From Methanosarcina sp. DH2 (GTDB lineage: Archaea; Halobacteriota; Methanosarcinia; Methanosarcinales; Methanosarcinaceae), in NCBI RefSeq assembly GCF_020804225.1, contig NZ_WJBI01000017.1, positions 1-64,000 on the forward strand: DNA of 64,000 bases. The letters are read 5' to 3'. This document shows positions 47,681-57,511 of the stretch, piece after piece. Position 1 is the first letter of the stretch, and the number at the start of each line of letters is the position of its first letter. Both the position numbers and the translations under genes were made by a program. A model generated the notes under the pieces. The model did no database searches, was not told where the DNA came from, and saw only the letters and a program-made list of their open reading frames with translations.

Positions 47681-47883
47681 TTGCGTTCCCACCTAAAAAC
47701 CTGGAAGTTCCTAAAAAATTTAAAAGATTTAACTTTTTAATTTTTAGTTTGGGAAGAGTTTTGAGGTATTTGACTTGTGGGTTGAGAGTTTTTCGTTTTT
47801 TAATCTTTTAGTTTGGGGTAGATCTTTTTGGAGTAGGTGTTTGTTTGCTAGTGGAGTGTTCATTTGATGAGAACGCAATTCAT
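47681..47883 (-). ncRNA. Candidate small RNA, unit 3
   Basis: TATA-like box near 47899-47907, arms TTGCGTTC (47681-47688) and GAACGCAA (47871-47878), micro-frame MNCVLIK at 47860-47883. It is the copy nearest hsdR and is transcribed away from it. Confidence 0.45.
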
Positions 47884-48171
47884 ACTATGCATTCCGGGTA
47901 TATATTATTTTTAACATATAATTACAACGTTGAGATATAATCATTAGTGAATCATTGTAACTTTTGGTTTAATGGTCTAAGTGTTATACTGGTAGTATAA
48001 TGTATTGTCAAAATCAGAAAACCATCGAAGCGTATTGAAAAACGGTTTGTTGAATAAATGTCATACCTGCAAAATTTCAAAAACACAAGACATTTAATAG
48101 TTAGAGTAGTGAATTACACTAAAAATTATTTGCCGTCTAAAGTGATAGTAAATTCTGCCGAATGACTGTAA

Positions 48172-50490
48172 ATGGAAAACATTGATAAAAAAGAACTGAG
48201 TGAAAGGGATATTTGCTCGAAGTTTATCACGCCTGCGATCAAATTGGCTAACTGGGACGAACGCCAGATCCGGGAAGAAGTTAATCTCACCAAAGGCAGA
48301 ATCATTGTCAAAGGCTCGGTTGCAAGCAGAGGAAAACCAAAGAGGGCCGATTATGTCCTTTCCTACAAACCCAACATTCCTCTTGCAATAGTCGAAGCTA
48401 AAAGAAATATCTATACTGTTGGAGAAGGCATGCAGCAGGCACTTATGTATGCCGAGATGCTGGACATTCCTTTTGCTTTCAGCTCGAACGGGGACGCCTT
48501 TTTGCTTCACGACCGGACAGGGACGCTCGGGAAAGTGGAAGAGGAAATCCCGCTGGACAGATTTCCTGCTCCCGAATTCCTGTGGCAAAAGTACTGCGAA
48601 TGGAAAGGGCTTGATGAAGGAAAACAGAAGATCATAACTCAGAATTATTTTGCTGATTTCAGGAAACCTCTACGCTATTACCAGAGGATAGCAATTAACC
48701 GCACAGTAGAGGCAATTGCGAAGGGTCAGGATCGCATTCTTCTTGTTATGGCAACAGGCACGGGAAAGACACTTACGGCTTTTCAGATCATCTGGCGCCT
48801 CTGGAAAGCAGGGGTAAAGAAAAGAATCCTCTTTCTGGCAGACAGGAACATTCTGGTCGATCAGACCCGGATAAACGATTTCAAGCATTTCGGAAATGCC
48901 ATGACAAAGATTCAGAACCGGGAAGCTGAAAAGTCCTATGAAATTTACCTTTCCCTTTACCAGGCAGTTTCTGGGACCGAAGAGGAGAAGAACATCTACA
49001 AGCAGTTTTCCCCTGACTTTTTTGACCTCGTAATCATTGATGAGTGCCACAGGGGAAGTGCAGCTGAGGATTCTGCATGGAGGGAAATCCTCGAATATTT
49101 CTCCTCTGCGACACATATAGGGCTGACCGCAACCCCGAAAGAGACAAAGGACATTTCCAATATCCATTATTTCGGAGAACCTATCTACACATATTCCCTG
49201 AAACAGGGGATTGAAGACGGGTTTCTTGCACCTTACAGGGTTGTCCGCCTTGATCTTGACAGGGACCTTCAGGGCTGGAGGCCGGAAAAGGGTAAGGTAG
49301 ATAGGTACGGCACAGTAATTGAGGACAGGATCTACAACCAGAAAGACTTTGACAGGGACCTTGTGCTTGAAAAAAGGACTGAACTGGTCGCAAAGAAGGT
49401 CACAGAGTTTTTGAAAGCCAACGATCGCTTTGACAAGACTATCGTTTTTTGTGAGAATATAGACCACGCAGAAAGGATGAGGGAAGCCCTCGTAAACGAA
49501 AACCCGGATCTTGCAGGAGAAAATCGAAAGTATGTGATGCGGATTACGGGAGACAACCCTGAAGGGAAAGCCGAGCTTGACAATTTCATAAGCCCCGAAA
49601 GCCGCTACCCTGTGATCGCCACCACCTCAAAATTAATGAGCACCGGCGTGGATGCCCAGACTTGCAAGCTGATCGTCCTCGATAAGCGCATCCAGTCCAT
49701 GACCGAGTTCAAGCAGATAATAGGCAGAGGGACCCGGATCAATGAAGATTACGGGAAATACTATTTTACGATAATGGACTTCAAAAAAGCCACCGAGCTT
49801 TTTGCTGATCCTGATTTTGACGGCGAACCCGTGGAGATATACGATCCAGGTGAAGGAGGCCTGGGTAAAGGAGGAGAGGGAGGAGAAAGCGGGGCCGAAA
49901 AATATTATGTAAGCGATGTGGATGTTGAGGTCGTTACCGAACGCACGCAGTATTACGGACCTGACGGTAAACTGATTACGGAATCCTTAAAAGACTACAC
50001 CCGAAAGACCGTGCTCAAAGACTTTGAGTCCCTTGACTCTTTTTTGAAACACTGGAACGAAGCCGAGAAAAAGCAGGCAATCCTCGCAGAACTTGAAGAC
50101 AGGGGAGTTTTGCTTGATGCCCTTGCCGAAGAGATTGGAAAAGACTTCGACCCCTTTGACCTGATCTGCCACATTGCCTTTGACCGCCCGCCCCTGAGCA
50201 GGAAGGAACGGGCTGAGAGGGTAAAAAAGAGCAACTATTTCGGCAAGTACGGGGAGCAAGCTCAGGAAGTCCTTGATGCTCTGCTTGACAAGTACGCAGA
50301 TGATGGGATTGAAAACCTTGAAAATATGAGCGTCCTGAAGGTGCAACCTTTTGACCGGATAGGGACGCCCCTTGAGATTGTAAAACTTTTTGGGGGCAAA
50401 GACAGCTACCTCTCAGCAGTCCGGGGGCTCGAGTCCCAGCTTTATACACTTGAAGCCTCACTGCTGGAAGCCTCACTGCTGGAAGCCTGA
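48172..50490 (+). CDS. hsdR: Type I restriction enzyme R subunit (HsdR)
   Basis: A 772-residue motor and nuclease subunit. The N-terminus carries the PD-(D/E)xK nuclease ([21 protein letters not shown], about 60-82). The SF2 translocase follows with Walker A MATGTGKT (about 195), [15 protein letters not shown] and [19 protein letters not shown]. The EcoEI-type C-terminal domain binds the methylase. The protein ends in three copies of LLEAS/LEA encoded by a 15-bp tandem repeat, and the repeat continues past the stop. It opens the hsdR-hsdM-nuclease-like-hsdS operon. Confidence 0.95.
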   Translation: MENIDKKELSERDICSKFITPAIKLANWDERQIREEVNLTKGRIIVKGSVASRGKPKRADYVLSYKPNIPLAIVEAKRNIYTVGEGMQQALMYAEMLDIPFAFSSNGDAFLLHDRTGTLGKVEEEIPLDRFPAPEFLWQKYCEWKGLDEGKQKIITQNYFADFRKPLRYYQRIAINRTVEAIAKGQDRILLVMATGTGKTLTAFQIIWRLWKAGVKKRILFLADRNILVDQTRINDFKHFGNAMTKIQNREAEKSYEIYLSLYQAVSGTEEEKNIYKQFSPDFFDLVIIDECHRGSAAEDSAWREILEYFSSATHIGLTATPKETKDISNIHYFGEPIYTYSLKQGIEDGFLAPYRVVRLDLDRDLQGWRPEKGKVDRYGTVIEDRIYNQKDFDRDLVLEKRTELVAKKVTEFLKANDRFDKTIVFCENIDHAERMREALVNENPDLAGENRKYVMRITGDNPEGKAELDNFISPESRYPVIATTSKLMSTGVDAQTCKLIVLDKRIQSMTEFKQIIGRGTRINEDYGKYYFTIMDFKKATELFADPDFDGEPVEIYDPGEGGLGKGGEGGESGAEKYYVSDVDVEVVTERTQYYGPDGKLITESLKDYTRKTVLKDFESLDSFLKHWNEAEKKQAILAELEDRGVLLDALAEEIGKDFDPFDLICHIAFDRPPLSRKERAERVKKSNYFGKYGEQAQEVLDALLDKYADDGIENLENMSVLKVQPFDRIGTPLEIVKLFGGKDSYLSAVRGLESQLYTLEASLLEASLLEA

Positions 50491-50540
50491 CCACTGAAAG
50501 CCTGACCACTGAAAGCCTGACCACTGAAAGCCTGACAGAC
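50446..50540. repeat. 15-bp tandem repeats spanning the hsdR stop codon
   Basis: Repeats of GAAGCCTCACTGCTG inside the gene pass into GAAAGCCTGACCACT repeats after the stop. Because the period is 15 bp, copy changes inside the gene keep the frame, and loss of the TGA variant would extend the protein. Confidence 0.8.
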
Positions 50541-50751
50541 TGAAGCCTGATTCGAAGGACTTATGTGGGATTACAAAATAGTGTTCCCAGTTTATTTTTT
50601 ATAATGGTTTAAATCAGCAGAACCACCTGTCACCAAAATCGTCGAAATTCGAATCGGGTTAGCAAAATAACCTGAACCAGAATTACCAAATCATCAAAAT
50701 TACAATTACCGAATTATCAAAATCACAACTCAATTGCGGGAAAGGAAAAAC

Positions 50752-52197
50752 ATGTCTCTGGATACTACAGTCAAAACGATTCAGGATATCATGCGGAAAG
50801 ACGCAGGCGTTGACGGAGACGCCCAGCGCATAAGCCAGCTTGGCTGGATGCTGTTCCTGAAGATCTTCGATGCAAGGGAAGAAGAGTACGAACTTGAAGA
50901 TGAAAACTATGTCTCCCCTATCCCGGAAGAGCTTCGCTGGAGGAACTGGGCGAAAGACCCGGAAGGGATTACCGGAGACTCCCTGCTCGATTTTATCAAC
51001 GAAAAGCTCTTCAAAACCCTGAAGAACCTCTCCTTTGACGAAAACGCCGACCCCAGGGGTTTTGTTGTCAGGGACGTCTTTGAAGACTCGTACAATTACA
51101 TGAAAAACGGGACCCTGATCCGCCAGATCATAAATAAGATAAACGAGATCGACTTCACGACTTCCAGCGACCTGCACACCTTCGGCTCAATCTACGAAAA
51201 AATCTTAAAAGACCTGCAAAGCGCAGGCAACGCAGGCGAGTTTTACACACCCCGCGCAGTCACCCAGTTTATGGTGGACATGGTTGATCCCAGGCTTGGC
51301 GAAAAAGTCCTTGACCCTGCCTGCGGGACAGGCGGCTTTCTGACAAGTACAATAGAACACATCCGCGAAAAATACGTGAATTCCGTAGACGACCACCGCA
51401 TTTTGCAGGAACCCATCTCAGGCGTTGAGAAAAAACAGCTCCCCCACCTGCTCTGCATAACCAACATGCTTCTTCACGGCATAGAAGTCCCTTCCCGCAT
51501 CCGCCATGACAACACTCTCGCCCGCCCGCTGCGGGACTACACCCCAAAAGACCGCGTAGACGTAATTGTTACAAATCCACCTTTCGGAGGCGTGGAAGAA
51601 GATGGCATAGAGACAAATTTCCCGGCAAACTTCCAGACCCGCGAGACTGCTGACCTCTTCTTAGTCCTGATAACGCACATTTTAAAAGACGGAGGCCGCT
51701 GCGCAATAGTCCTACCTGACGGCACCCTTTTCGGGGAAGGCGCAAAGACCCGCATCAAAGAAAAACTCCTTCAGGAATGCAACCTGCACACAATTGTCCG
51801 CCTTCCGAACGGCGTTTTCAGCCCTTACACCGGCATAAAGACAAATCTCCTTTTCTTCACTAAAGGCGAACCCACAAAAGAAGTCTGGTACTACGAACAT
51901 CCTTATCCCGCCGGCTACAAGTCCTACTCCAAAACCAAACCCATGCGCATAGAAGAGTTCGCTTCAGAAAAAGCATGGTGGAACAACCGTGAAGAAAGCG
52001 AAAATGCCTGGAAAGTCAAAGTAGAAGACATAATCGCCAGCAACTACAACCTCGACATCAAAAACCCCAACACCGTTGAAAACGATCAAGGCGACCCTGA
52101 AGAACTGCTGGGAAAGTACAGAGCCCTGCTTGACGAAATATCTAATATAAGGACGGAACTTAAGGAAGAACTTATAAATGCTTTCAACCATAACTAA
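50752..52197 (+). CDS. hsdM: Type I DNA methyltransferase M subunit (HsdM)
   Basis: A 481-residue N6-adenine methyltransferase. It has the HsdM N-terminal helical domain (residues about 1-140), the SAM-binding motif DPACGTGGFL and the catalytic motif NPPF within VIVTNPPFGGV. Later VRLPNGVFSPYTGIKTN is conserved in HsdM. I choose ATG 50752 with GGAAAGG upstream rather than the TTG at 50734. It is 261 bp after hsdR, so a separate promoter is possible. It acts with HsdS for protection and with HsdR for restriction. Confidence 0.95.
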   Translation: MSLDTTVKTIQDIMRKDAGVDGDAQRISQLGWMLFLKIFDAREEEYELEDENYVSPIPEELRWRNWAKDPEGITGDSLLDFINEKLFKTLKNLSFDENADPRGFVVRDVFEDSYNYMKNGTLIRQIINKINEIDFTTSSDLHTFGSIYEKILKDLQSAGNAGEFYTPRAVTQFMVDMVDPRLGEKVLDPACGTGGFLTSTIEHIREKYVNSVDDHRILQEPISGVEKKQLPHLLCITNMLLHGIEVPSRIRHDNTLARPLRDYTPKDRVDVIVTNPPFGGVEEDGIETNFPANFQTRETADLFLVLITHILKDGGRCAIVLPDGTLFGEGAKTRIKEKLLQECNLHTIVRLPNGVFSPYTGIKTNLLFFTKGEPTKEVWYYEHPYPAGYKSYSKTKPMRIEEFASEKAWWNNREESENAWKVKVEDIIASNYNLDIKNPNTVENDQGDPEELLGKYRALLDEISNIRTELKEELINAFNHN

Positions 52198-52223
52198 ACT
52201 TTATCAAAGAGTGAGGTTTAGAT

Positions 52224-52889
52224 ATGGGATATTTTTGTTCTGTTTGTAAATCAGGTATAAAGGATGAAGAATTCGATTATTCAATGAACAAGTACGGACA
52301 AGCTCTATGCAGGCAGCATCAGAAGGAAGCTACCAATCATCAACAACCGGAAGCTCCAAAAGCTTCGTCTTCTTCATCAAGTGAAGAGCAATCGATTAAT
52401 TTTACCAAGAGGGACAGCAATTTTGTGGAAAGCATGATAAAAGGAAGAATTGCTGAAACTCTTATCGAAGAATTATTCCTCTACCTCGATTATTCAGTCT
52501 TCAGATACGGCATGGAAAACACAGTTCCCGGCATTATGAAGCTTCTCCGAGGTGTCCGAAGCGACGTTGCCACAAATATCCGCAGGATGCCCGATTTTGT
52601 AATCCAGAACAACAAAAATGGAGAGGTTTTCTTCATAGAAGTAAAATTCAGAAAAGGTGAAGTTTTCACCTTTGAAGACCTTGCCAAAGACTACCCCTAT
52701 GAAAACTGTTACTTCGTTGTCGTTTCAAAAAAGCATATCAAATGCATAACCTACGAAGAACTCAAAGCAGGAGATGCAATTACTCCAACCTCCAGAAATT
52801 ATCTCGGCAACAGAGAAGAATTCGAACTTGATAGAGACGTGATCATCCAGTTCTGCGATTTTGCAGTAAAATTCTTCTCAGTTGTCTAA
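52224..52889 (+). CDS. Zinc-ribbon plus PD-(D/E)xK nuclease-like protein inside the hsd operon
   Basis: A 221-residue protein of no named family known to me. Residues 4-30 form a zinc-binding motif (CSVCKSG, later LCRQHQK). After a Ser-rich linker, residues about 68-190 match a PD-(D/E)xK nuclease fold: helix with Glu (GRIAETLIEELFLYLDY), then PDFVIQNNKNGEVFFIEVKF with Asp, Glu and Lys of the active site in place. GAGGT precedes the ATG. It lies 26 bp after hsdM and 21 bp before hsdS, so it is co-expressed with the methylase. An accessory nuclease, or a sensor of unmodified DNA, is inferred. Confidence 0.75.
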   Translation: MGYFCSVCKSGIKDEEFDYSMNKYGQALCRQHQKEATNHQQPEAPKASSSSSSEEQSINFTKRDSNFVESMIKGRIAETLIEELFLYLDYSVFRYGMENTVPGIMKLLRGVRSDVATNIRRMPDFVIQNNKNGEVFFIEVKFRKGEVFTFEDLAKDYPYENCYFVVVSKKHIKCITYEELKAGDAITPTSRNYLGNREEFELDRDVIIQFCDFAVKFFSVV

Positions 52890-52910
52890 AAACCAACAAT
52901 AGGCTTAAAA

Positions 52911-54623
52911 ATGAACCTGGAAACCTTTTTTGAAAATCTCGACCTTTTGTGTGAAGCCCCAAACAGTATCGAAAAGCTGAGGGAATTAATTCTTCAGCTT
53001 GCGGTTATGGGAAAACTTGTACCGCAGGACCCTAATGATGAACTGGCATCGGTTTTGCTTGAGAAAATCAAAGCGGAAAAAAGAAAATTATCCATAAAAG
53101 AGAATCCCCTTCCCTTAATTGAAAATAAAGAGACACCATTTGGAATACCTCAAAGTTGGGAATGGGTAAGACTTGGAGAAGTGATCAATTATAACGGAGC
53201 GCAAAAAATATCATCAGGAGACTTGCCTGATGATGCATGGATTCTTGATCTTGAAGATATTGAAAAAAATACGTCTAAAATTCTCAATCGCGCGCATTTC
53301 AAAGATAAAAAATCAAAGAGTACAAAAGCAGAGTTTAAAAAAGGAAATGTTCTTTATGGCAAACTTAGACCTTACCTCAATAAAGTAGTTGTTGCCGATG
53401 AAGATGGCTATTGTACTACAGAAATCGTGCCTTTGAGCATCTATACTGATATCGATCCCTATTATTTAATGTACACACTCAAGAGACCAGATTTCCTTGA
53501 ATATATTAATTCAAAGACATATGGAACTAAAATGCCTAGACTGGGAACTGAGGATGCAAGAAAGTCGCTTTTACCTCTTCCACCCCTCACCGAACAAAAA
53601 CGCATCGTTTCCAAAGTCGATGAACTGATGGTTCTCTGCGACAAACTCGAAGCCCGCCGCCAGAAAAAACAGGAACTCCAGAGCAAACTCAACAGCGCTG
53701 CCCTTGACAGAATGCTCAGCGCAGAAAATCAGGAAGAATTCGAACAATACTGGCAGCGCATCTGTGAAAATTTTGATCTTCTCTACGACAACCCTGAAAA
53801 TGTTGGAAAACTAAAGCAGGCGATTCTTCAGCTTGCGGTTCAGGGGAAACTTGTGGAGCAGAATCCTGAGGATGAGCCGGCGAGTGTTTTGATCGAAAAA
53901 ATTGAGATGGAGAAAAAGAAGCTACTTAATGAGGGGAAAATTCAAAAAGCAAAAAATTCACAGGCTGTTGATGTCGAGGAAATTCCATATAATATTCCTA
54001 ATGGATGGTTATGGATTCGCTTTGGGAACATTGCTCCACACATAGAAGCCGGATGGAGTCCAATGTGCGAAAAAAGACCTAAAGAAGGCGAAGAATGGGG
54101 CGTTTTAAAAATAAGTGCGGTTTCATGGAATGTATTCAATCCCTCCGAAAACAAAGCACTCCCATCGAATCTAAATCCAAGACCGGAATATGAAGTAAAA
54201 CCAAATGATTTTCTCATGTCCAGAGCGAATACATCAGAACTTGTAGGGAAAAGCGTAATTGTTGAGGAGACAACTCCAAAATTAATGATAAGTGACAAGG
54301 TATTAAGGTTATTTTTTTCCAGTTTTGCATCTCACAAATTTTATAACCTATTCAACAATAGCCAAACTGCACGTTTTTATTATGCAAAAGAAGCGTCTGG
54401 AACAAGTAGTTCAATGAAGAACATCTCCAGAGAAGTAATATACAATATGCCTGTTCCTCTCCCGCCCCTCAATGAACAAAAACGCATCGTTGAAAAAGTA
54501 GAGCAGCTCATGGGTTTGTGTGATGAACTTGAAGCAAAACTAAGGAAGTCTCGGGAAGATAGCGAGAAACTTATGGAAATGGTTGTTAGGGGTTTGTTAG
54601 AGGGAGCCGTCGCCGAAATATAA
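52911..54623 (+). CDS. hsdS: Type I specificity subunit (HsdS)
   Basis: A 570-residue specificity subunit with two target recognition domains (about 75-235 and 350-515). Each ends in a conserved spacer helix: PPLTEQKRIVSKVDELMVLC, and PPLNEQKRIVEKVEQLMGLC. The two halves repeat: LRELILQLAVMGKLV and LKQAILQLAVQGKLV begin each half. The tail EDSEKLMEMVVRGLLEG is the sequence that reappears, decayed, three times downstream. A complete subunit that should specify a bipartite DNA target. Confidence 0.94.
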   Translation: MNLETFFENLDLLCEAPNSIEKLRELILQLAVMGKLVPQDPNDELASVLLEKIKAEKRKLSIKENPLPLIENKETPFGIPQSWEWVRLGEVINYNGAQKISSGDLPDDAWILDLEDIEKNTSKILNRAHFKDKKSKSTKAEFKKGNVLYGKLRPYLNKVVVADEDGYCTTEIVPLSIYTDIDPYYLMYTLKRPDFLEYINSKTYGTKMPRLGTEDARKSLLPLPPLTEQKRIVSKVDELMVLCDKLEARRQKKQELQSKLNSAALDRMLSAENQEEFEQYWQRICENFDLLYDNPENVGKLKQAILQLAVQGKLVEQNPEDEPASVLIEKIEMEKKKLLNEGKIQKAKNSQAVDVEEIPYNIPNGWLWIRFGNIAPHIEAGWSPMCEKRPKEGEEWGVLKISAVSWNVFNPSENKALPSNLNPRPEYEVKPNDFLMSRANTSELVGKSVIVEETTPKLMISDKVLRLFFSSFASHKFYNLFNNSQTARFYYAKEASGTSSSMKNISREVIYNMPVPLPPLNEQKRIVEKVEQLMGLCDELEAKLRKSREDSEKLMEMVVRGLLEGAVAEI

Positions 54624-54900
54624 AAAAAGAGTTGTGAAAATCTTCCCGGAAAAACCATATTCACTATCTCGGACCTGTATTTTCACCGAGCGCCAGCTCG
54701 GGCCAGTCCTAAAAAGCAAAAAAAGCAATGAAATGATTTTTCACACACAGAATTCATGAGTTTTCATCTCATAAAAAACTGTCATAATGGCACTTTAAAA
54801 CCCATTTTTTTTCTTTTCTTATATTACGGGAAAGCCGCACTTCGTGCGTGACAAGCTCCGTTAAAGACACTAATGATGTTGCTTTGGCTCTTAACCAAAA
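54624..54900. repeat. Downstream sequence of hsdS, template of the local repeat blocks
   Basis: Block D (about 54660-54715) includes TTTTCACCGAGCGCCAGCTCGGGC, a small hairpin. Block B (about 54775-54895) includes GGAAAGCCGCACTTCGTGCG and GACAAGCTCCGTTAAA. Both recur after the decayed hsdS tails: D near 56034, 59048, 60820 and 61754; B near 59130-59270 and 61835-61985. Confidence 0.75.
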
Positions 54901-54922
54901 GTTTTCAAACTTGGCTGCGAAA

Positions 54923-55279
54923 TTAACAATTTTCCATTTCACCGAGAATTTTCTCAATTAATGGTTTCACAGAAGGTATATCCTCATTTACCGTACTCCA
55001 GACAACTTCGAGGTCAACCCCGAAATAACCGTGAATTACTTTATCACGGGTTCCAGTCATTTTTCTCCATGGGACTTCAGGATGGTTCTTTTTCAAGGAT
55101 TCTGGTAGATTCTTTGTTGCTTCGCCCATGATTTCAAGAGCTCTGATCACAGCGTATACGGTTTTGTCGTCTTCAGCGAATTCATCGAAATCCAATCCTT
55201 CAATAAAACTCCCAATTTTGTCGACTGAGTCAAGGATGTCCCTTAAAAAGTCCACAGGGTCTCGATCTTCGGCTTTCAT
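54923..55279 (-). CDS. HEPN-domain toxin (DUF86/HepT-like)
   Basis: A 118-residue all-helical protein with the HEPN catalytic motif RDKVIHGYFGVD (Arg-x4-His). It pairs with the MNT gene just upstream, whose stop overlaps this start by 4 bp. HepT-like proteins are RNases or, in the HepT/MntA type, are inactivated by AMP transfer from the MNT partner. All key residues are present. Confidence 0.9.
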   Translation of the reverse strand: MKAEDRDPVDFLRDILDSVDKIGSFIEGLDFDEFAEDDKTVYAVIRALEIMGEATKNLPESLKKNHPEVPWRKMTGTRDKVIHGYFGVDLEVVWSTVNEDIPSVKPLIEKILGEMENC

Positions 55280-55584
55280 AGGGCTTCAACCTCATTAAGG
55301 ATCCTTTTTCCTATATTGGGTTTAAGCGCACTCTTCATTACCAGGTCAACCTTCACTCCTAAAAGGTCGCTCAGATAGTCCTCAAGTTCTATATACTTAA
55401 AGAAGCCGGGCTTCTTATCAAATTGTACCAGAATATCGAGGTCACTATCTCTGTTTTGCTCCCCGCGAATATAAGAGCCAAAAATCCCGAGATAGTTTAC
55501 ACTATATTTCTCTCTTAACTCAGGCAGATGTTGCCTTAATATTTTAATAAAATATTCTGCGTCTTTTAGCTCTTGAGAAGGCAT
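55276..55584 (-). CDS. MNT nucleotidyltransferase antitoxin (MntA-like)
   Basis: A 102-residue minimal nucleotidyltransferase with GSYIRGEQNRDSDLD, i.e. GSxxxG and the metal-binding DxD, plus the later acidic VKVDLV. It is the first gene of the HEPN-MNT module and should neutralise the HEPN protein, probably by adenylylation. Overlaps the toxin gene by 4 bp. Confidence 0.9.
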   Translation of the reverse strand: MPSQELKDAEYFIKILRQHLPELREKYSVNYLGIFGSYIRGEQNRDSDLDILVQFDKKPGFFKYIELEDYLSDLLGVKVDLVMKSALKPNIGKRILNEVEAL

Positions 55585-55744
55585 TAGCTATGGAGTCCTC
55601 CAAACATCTCCACATAAATGTGGTGAAACGTGAATTTATCGCTAAAGAGAATATGCGTAGTATCTATTTGTCACTTTCTCCAGTTTGCCTTTTTAACAAA
55701 TGAATCTACAGAAAGACATCGTTGAGAAGTAAATTAGCTCACGA

Positions 55745-56060
55745 ATTTGTGTGATGAGCTCGGATCAAAACTTAGAAGGCGCGGGAAGATAACGAGAAAC
55801 TTATGGAAACTGTTGTGAAGGGTTTGTTAGAAGGTGCAGCCGCCGAAAAAACAGAAATGGATAAGCGTATCCCAATCCAGGCAGCGGCTATTCAATTGAA
55901 GTAAATTAAATTTTATTTCAATTTTTCAGCCTCATTGAAAAAGTTAGGTTAGTGGGGTTGCTGCCTGAAAAATAAAAAATAAGCTATGAATCAGACCTGA
56001 AAGACCATATTCACTGTCCTTAACGTGTATTTTCACCGAGCTACGCGCGGGTGGTTCTAA
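55745..56060 (+). pseudogene. Decayed hsdS 3'-end copy 1
   Basis: From TTTGTGTGATGAGCTCGG on, the sequence follows the last ~40 codons of hsdS (GAGAAACTTATGGAAAC, GGGTTTGTTAGAAGG) but with a frameshift, and then its downstream block D (TTTTCACCGAGC near 56034). No start codon or upstream hsdS part is present. Confidence 0.75.
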
Positions 56061-56342
56061 ATGAAAATAATTTATCTGGATTAAATTGTCTTTCCACTTA
56101 GCAATAGCTCAGGCTAGTCTGAAAAAGTACAATATTCACTAACATCCAGAAAAAGCACTTTTAATCAAAGCACTTTGAGACTAATTTCTGAAAATATATA
56201 TTAATATGCAGCTTAATAGATCTCAAATGAATAAACAGTTTTAATCAAAAAAGTTATTAGTTTGGCTTGCATACTATAACATGGGTTTTTGTTGACGGGG
56301 TTTATCATATTTTTAAAAGAGGGAAATTGTTACTTTAAGAGA

Positions 56343-57227
56343 ATGAAGAACTTGATATCAAGATACACTTCTGGAAAAGCCAAAAATCTGGACTCGAATC
56401 TCGGGAACAAGAAATATGAAATCAAATCTGGCAGACTTAATCCCGATAGCCGGACAACTCAAAAAGCACTTAATTTCCCATATAGATCAGGTAGGGTTTT
56501 CGGTGAAGTTAGTTAAGGGAGCAAAAAATCTCCCCTGAGAATTCACTATGAGCTTGACCTCGAAAAAGATATTGCGGTTCTCAAGTATGAAGGAGAATTC
56601 AAGAAGTACAGCAAGTCAGTCATGAAAAACGCGCAGAAATTGTGTGAAAAAGGTTTTCGCATTGATGAGGGGGGCTGGAAAAGTCTTTTTCCAAGAGGTA
56701 TGCTGGCAATATTAGCAGGGTTATTAATTTTAGAAAAATATCCAGCTCTGGCATTGGTAATTGTAATTTACGGATTTTATGAGATGGAAAAATTTGGCTC
56801 TTTAGATGATGATTCTGTTATGAGCTATCTGGAAGAAAAAAGATGTAAAAAATGCGGAAGAAACCTGGCTTACGCAGAAACCAGAAAGCCAGAAGTTAGG
56901 GAAATAAGTACTCCTCAGGATTATCAGATACTGATAAAAAGGTTTCAAAAATGCAAATACTGCGGGCACGAAAGTATTGAAGAAGGTTCAGAGGGATTCT
57001 ATACTTCAAAAGCTAGTACTAATGACTCATCGGAAAAAATACTGGGAATGCACCCAAGATGCAATAAATGCAAATGCAGAAATGCTTATGAAGAGTTCAG
57101 AAAAGAAGATATAAAAATTAAAGATTCCATAAGGACAACAACCAGATATTATAAGTGCAGGTACTGTGGAAACATAGAGCTCAAAATTAAAACAGAAAAT
57201 ATAGCATATGTAGATATAGGTTCATGA
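56343..57227 (+). pseudogene. Zinc-ribbon membrane protein with an in-frame stop
   Basis: A single frame runs from ATG 56343 (a further frame to 56289 is open) but is cut by TAA at 56514-56516. It then continues without interruption as helical, charged sequence (ELDLEKDIAVLKYEGEFKKY) into the intact frame 56622-57227 (201 residues). That part has one or two membrane helices (about 27-54) and four CxxC knuckles (RCKKCGRN, KCKYCGHE, RCNKCKC, KCRYCGN). Either the gene is broken near its start or a shorter protein from ATG 56622 is still made. The family is not recognised. Confidence 0.55.
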
Positions 57228-57289
57228 AAACTTCTATCTTCTGAAATCGAATACGAGTAAAGTCAGGATACAACAAGGCAAATGCCATT

Positions 57290-57420
57290 TTTTTCTTTTT
57301 TCTTCTTTATAGGAAAGGCCGCTCTCCTGCGTCGAGCGTGACAAGAAAGGTTCGGTAAAGTGAGTATGGTTGTACAGTCAGAAATATTATAACTTAGTTT
57401 TTCGTCTCTTGAATGGCTAT
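57290..57420. repeat. Dispersed repeat block A
   Basis: T-rich tract, then GGAAAGGCCGCTCTCCTGCG, TCGAGCGTGACAAG and ATATTATAACTTAGTTTTTC. Matches the first third of the long repeats at 33494 and 61048. Confidence 0.7.
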
Positions 57421-57511
57421 TTTTTCCACGAGAAAAAGGTTCAGGAAGGTCCAAAAAAGCACAAAAACCAAGAATGGGTCATGAATGAGTCATGAATCCT
57501 GGTATTTAAGA

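Larger units (their letters stand above)
46576..48115. repeat. Three tandem ~0.53-kb units upstream of hsdR
   Basis: Blocks aligned on GCGTTCCCACCT start at 46587, 47153 and 47683, giving periods of 566 and 530 bp. About the first 310 bp of each unit (through ATAATCATTAGTGAAT) are strongly conserved; the rest is more divergent but ends each time with a similar AATTTCAAAAA-type stretch. No protein gene is present. The third unit ends just before the hsdR start codon at 48172. Confidence 0.9.

Noticed and set aside
46576-48115. CRISPR or plasmid iterons
   Set aside because: Units are over 500 bp long with only three copies, and no Cas or replication gene is present.
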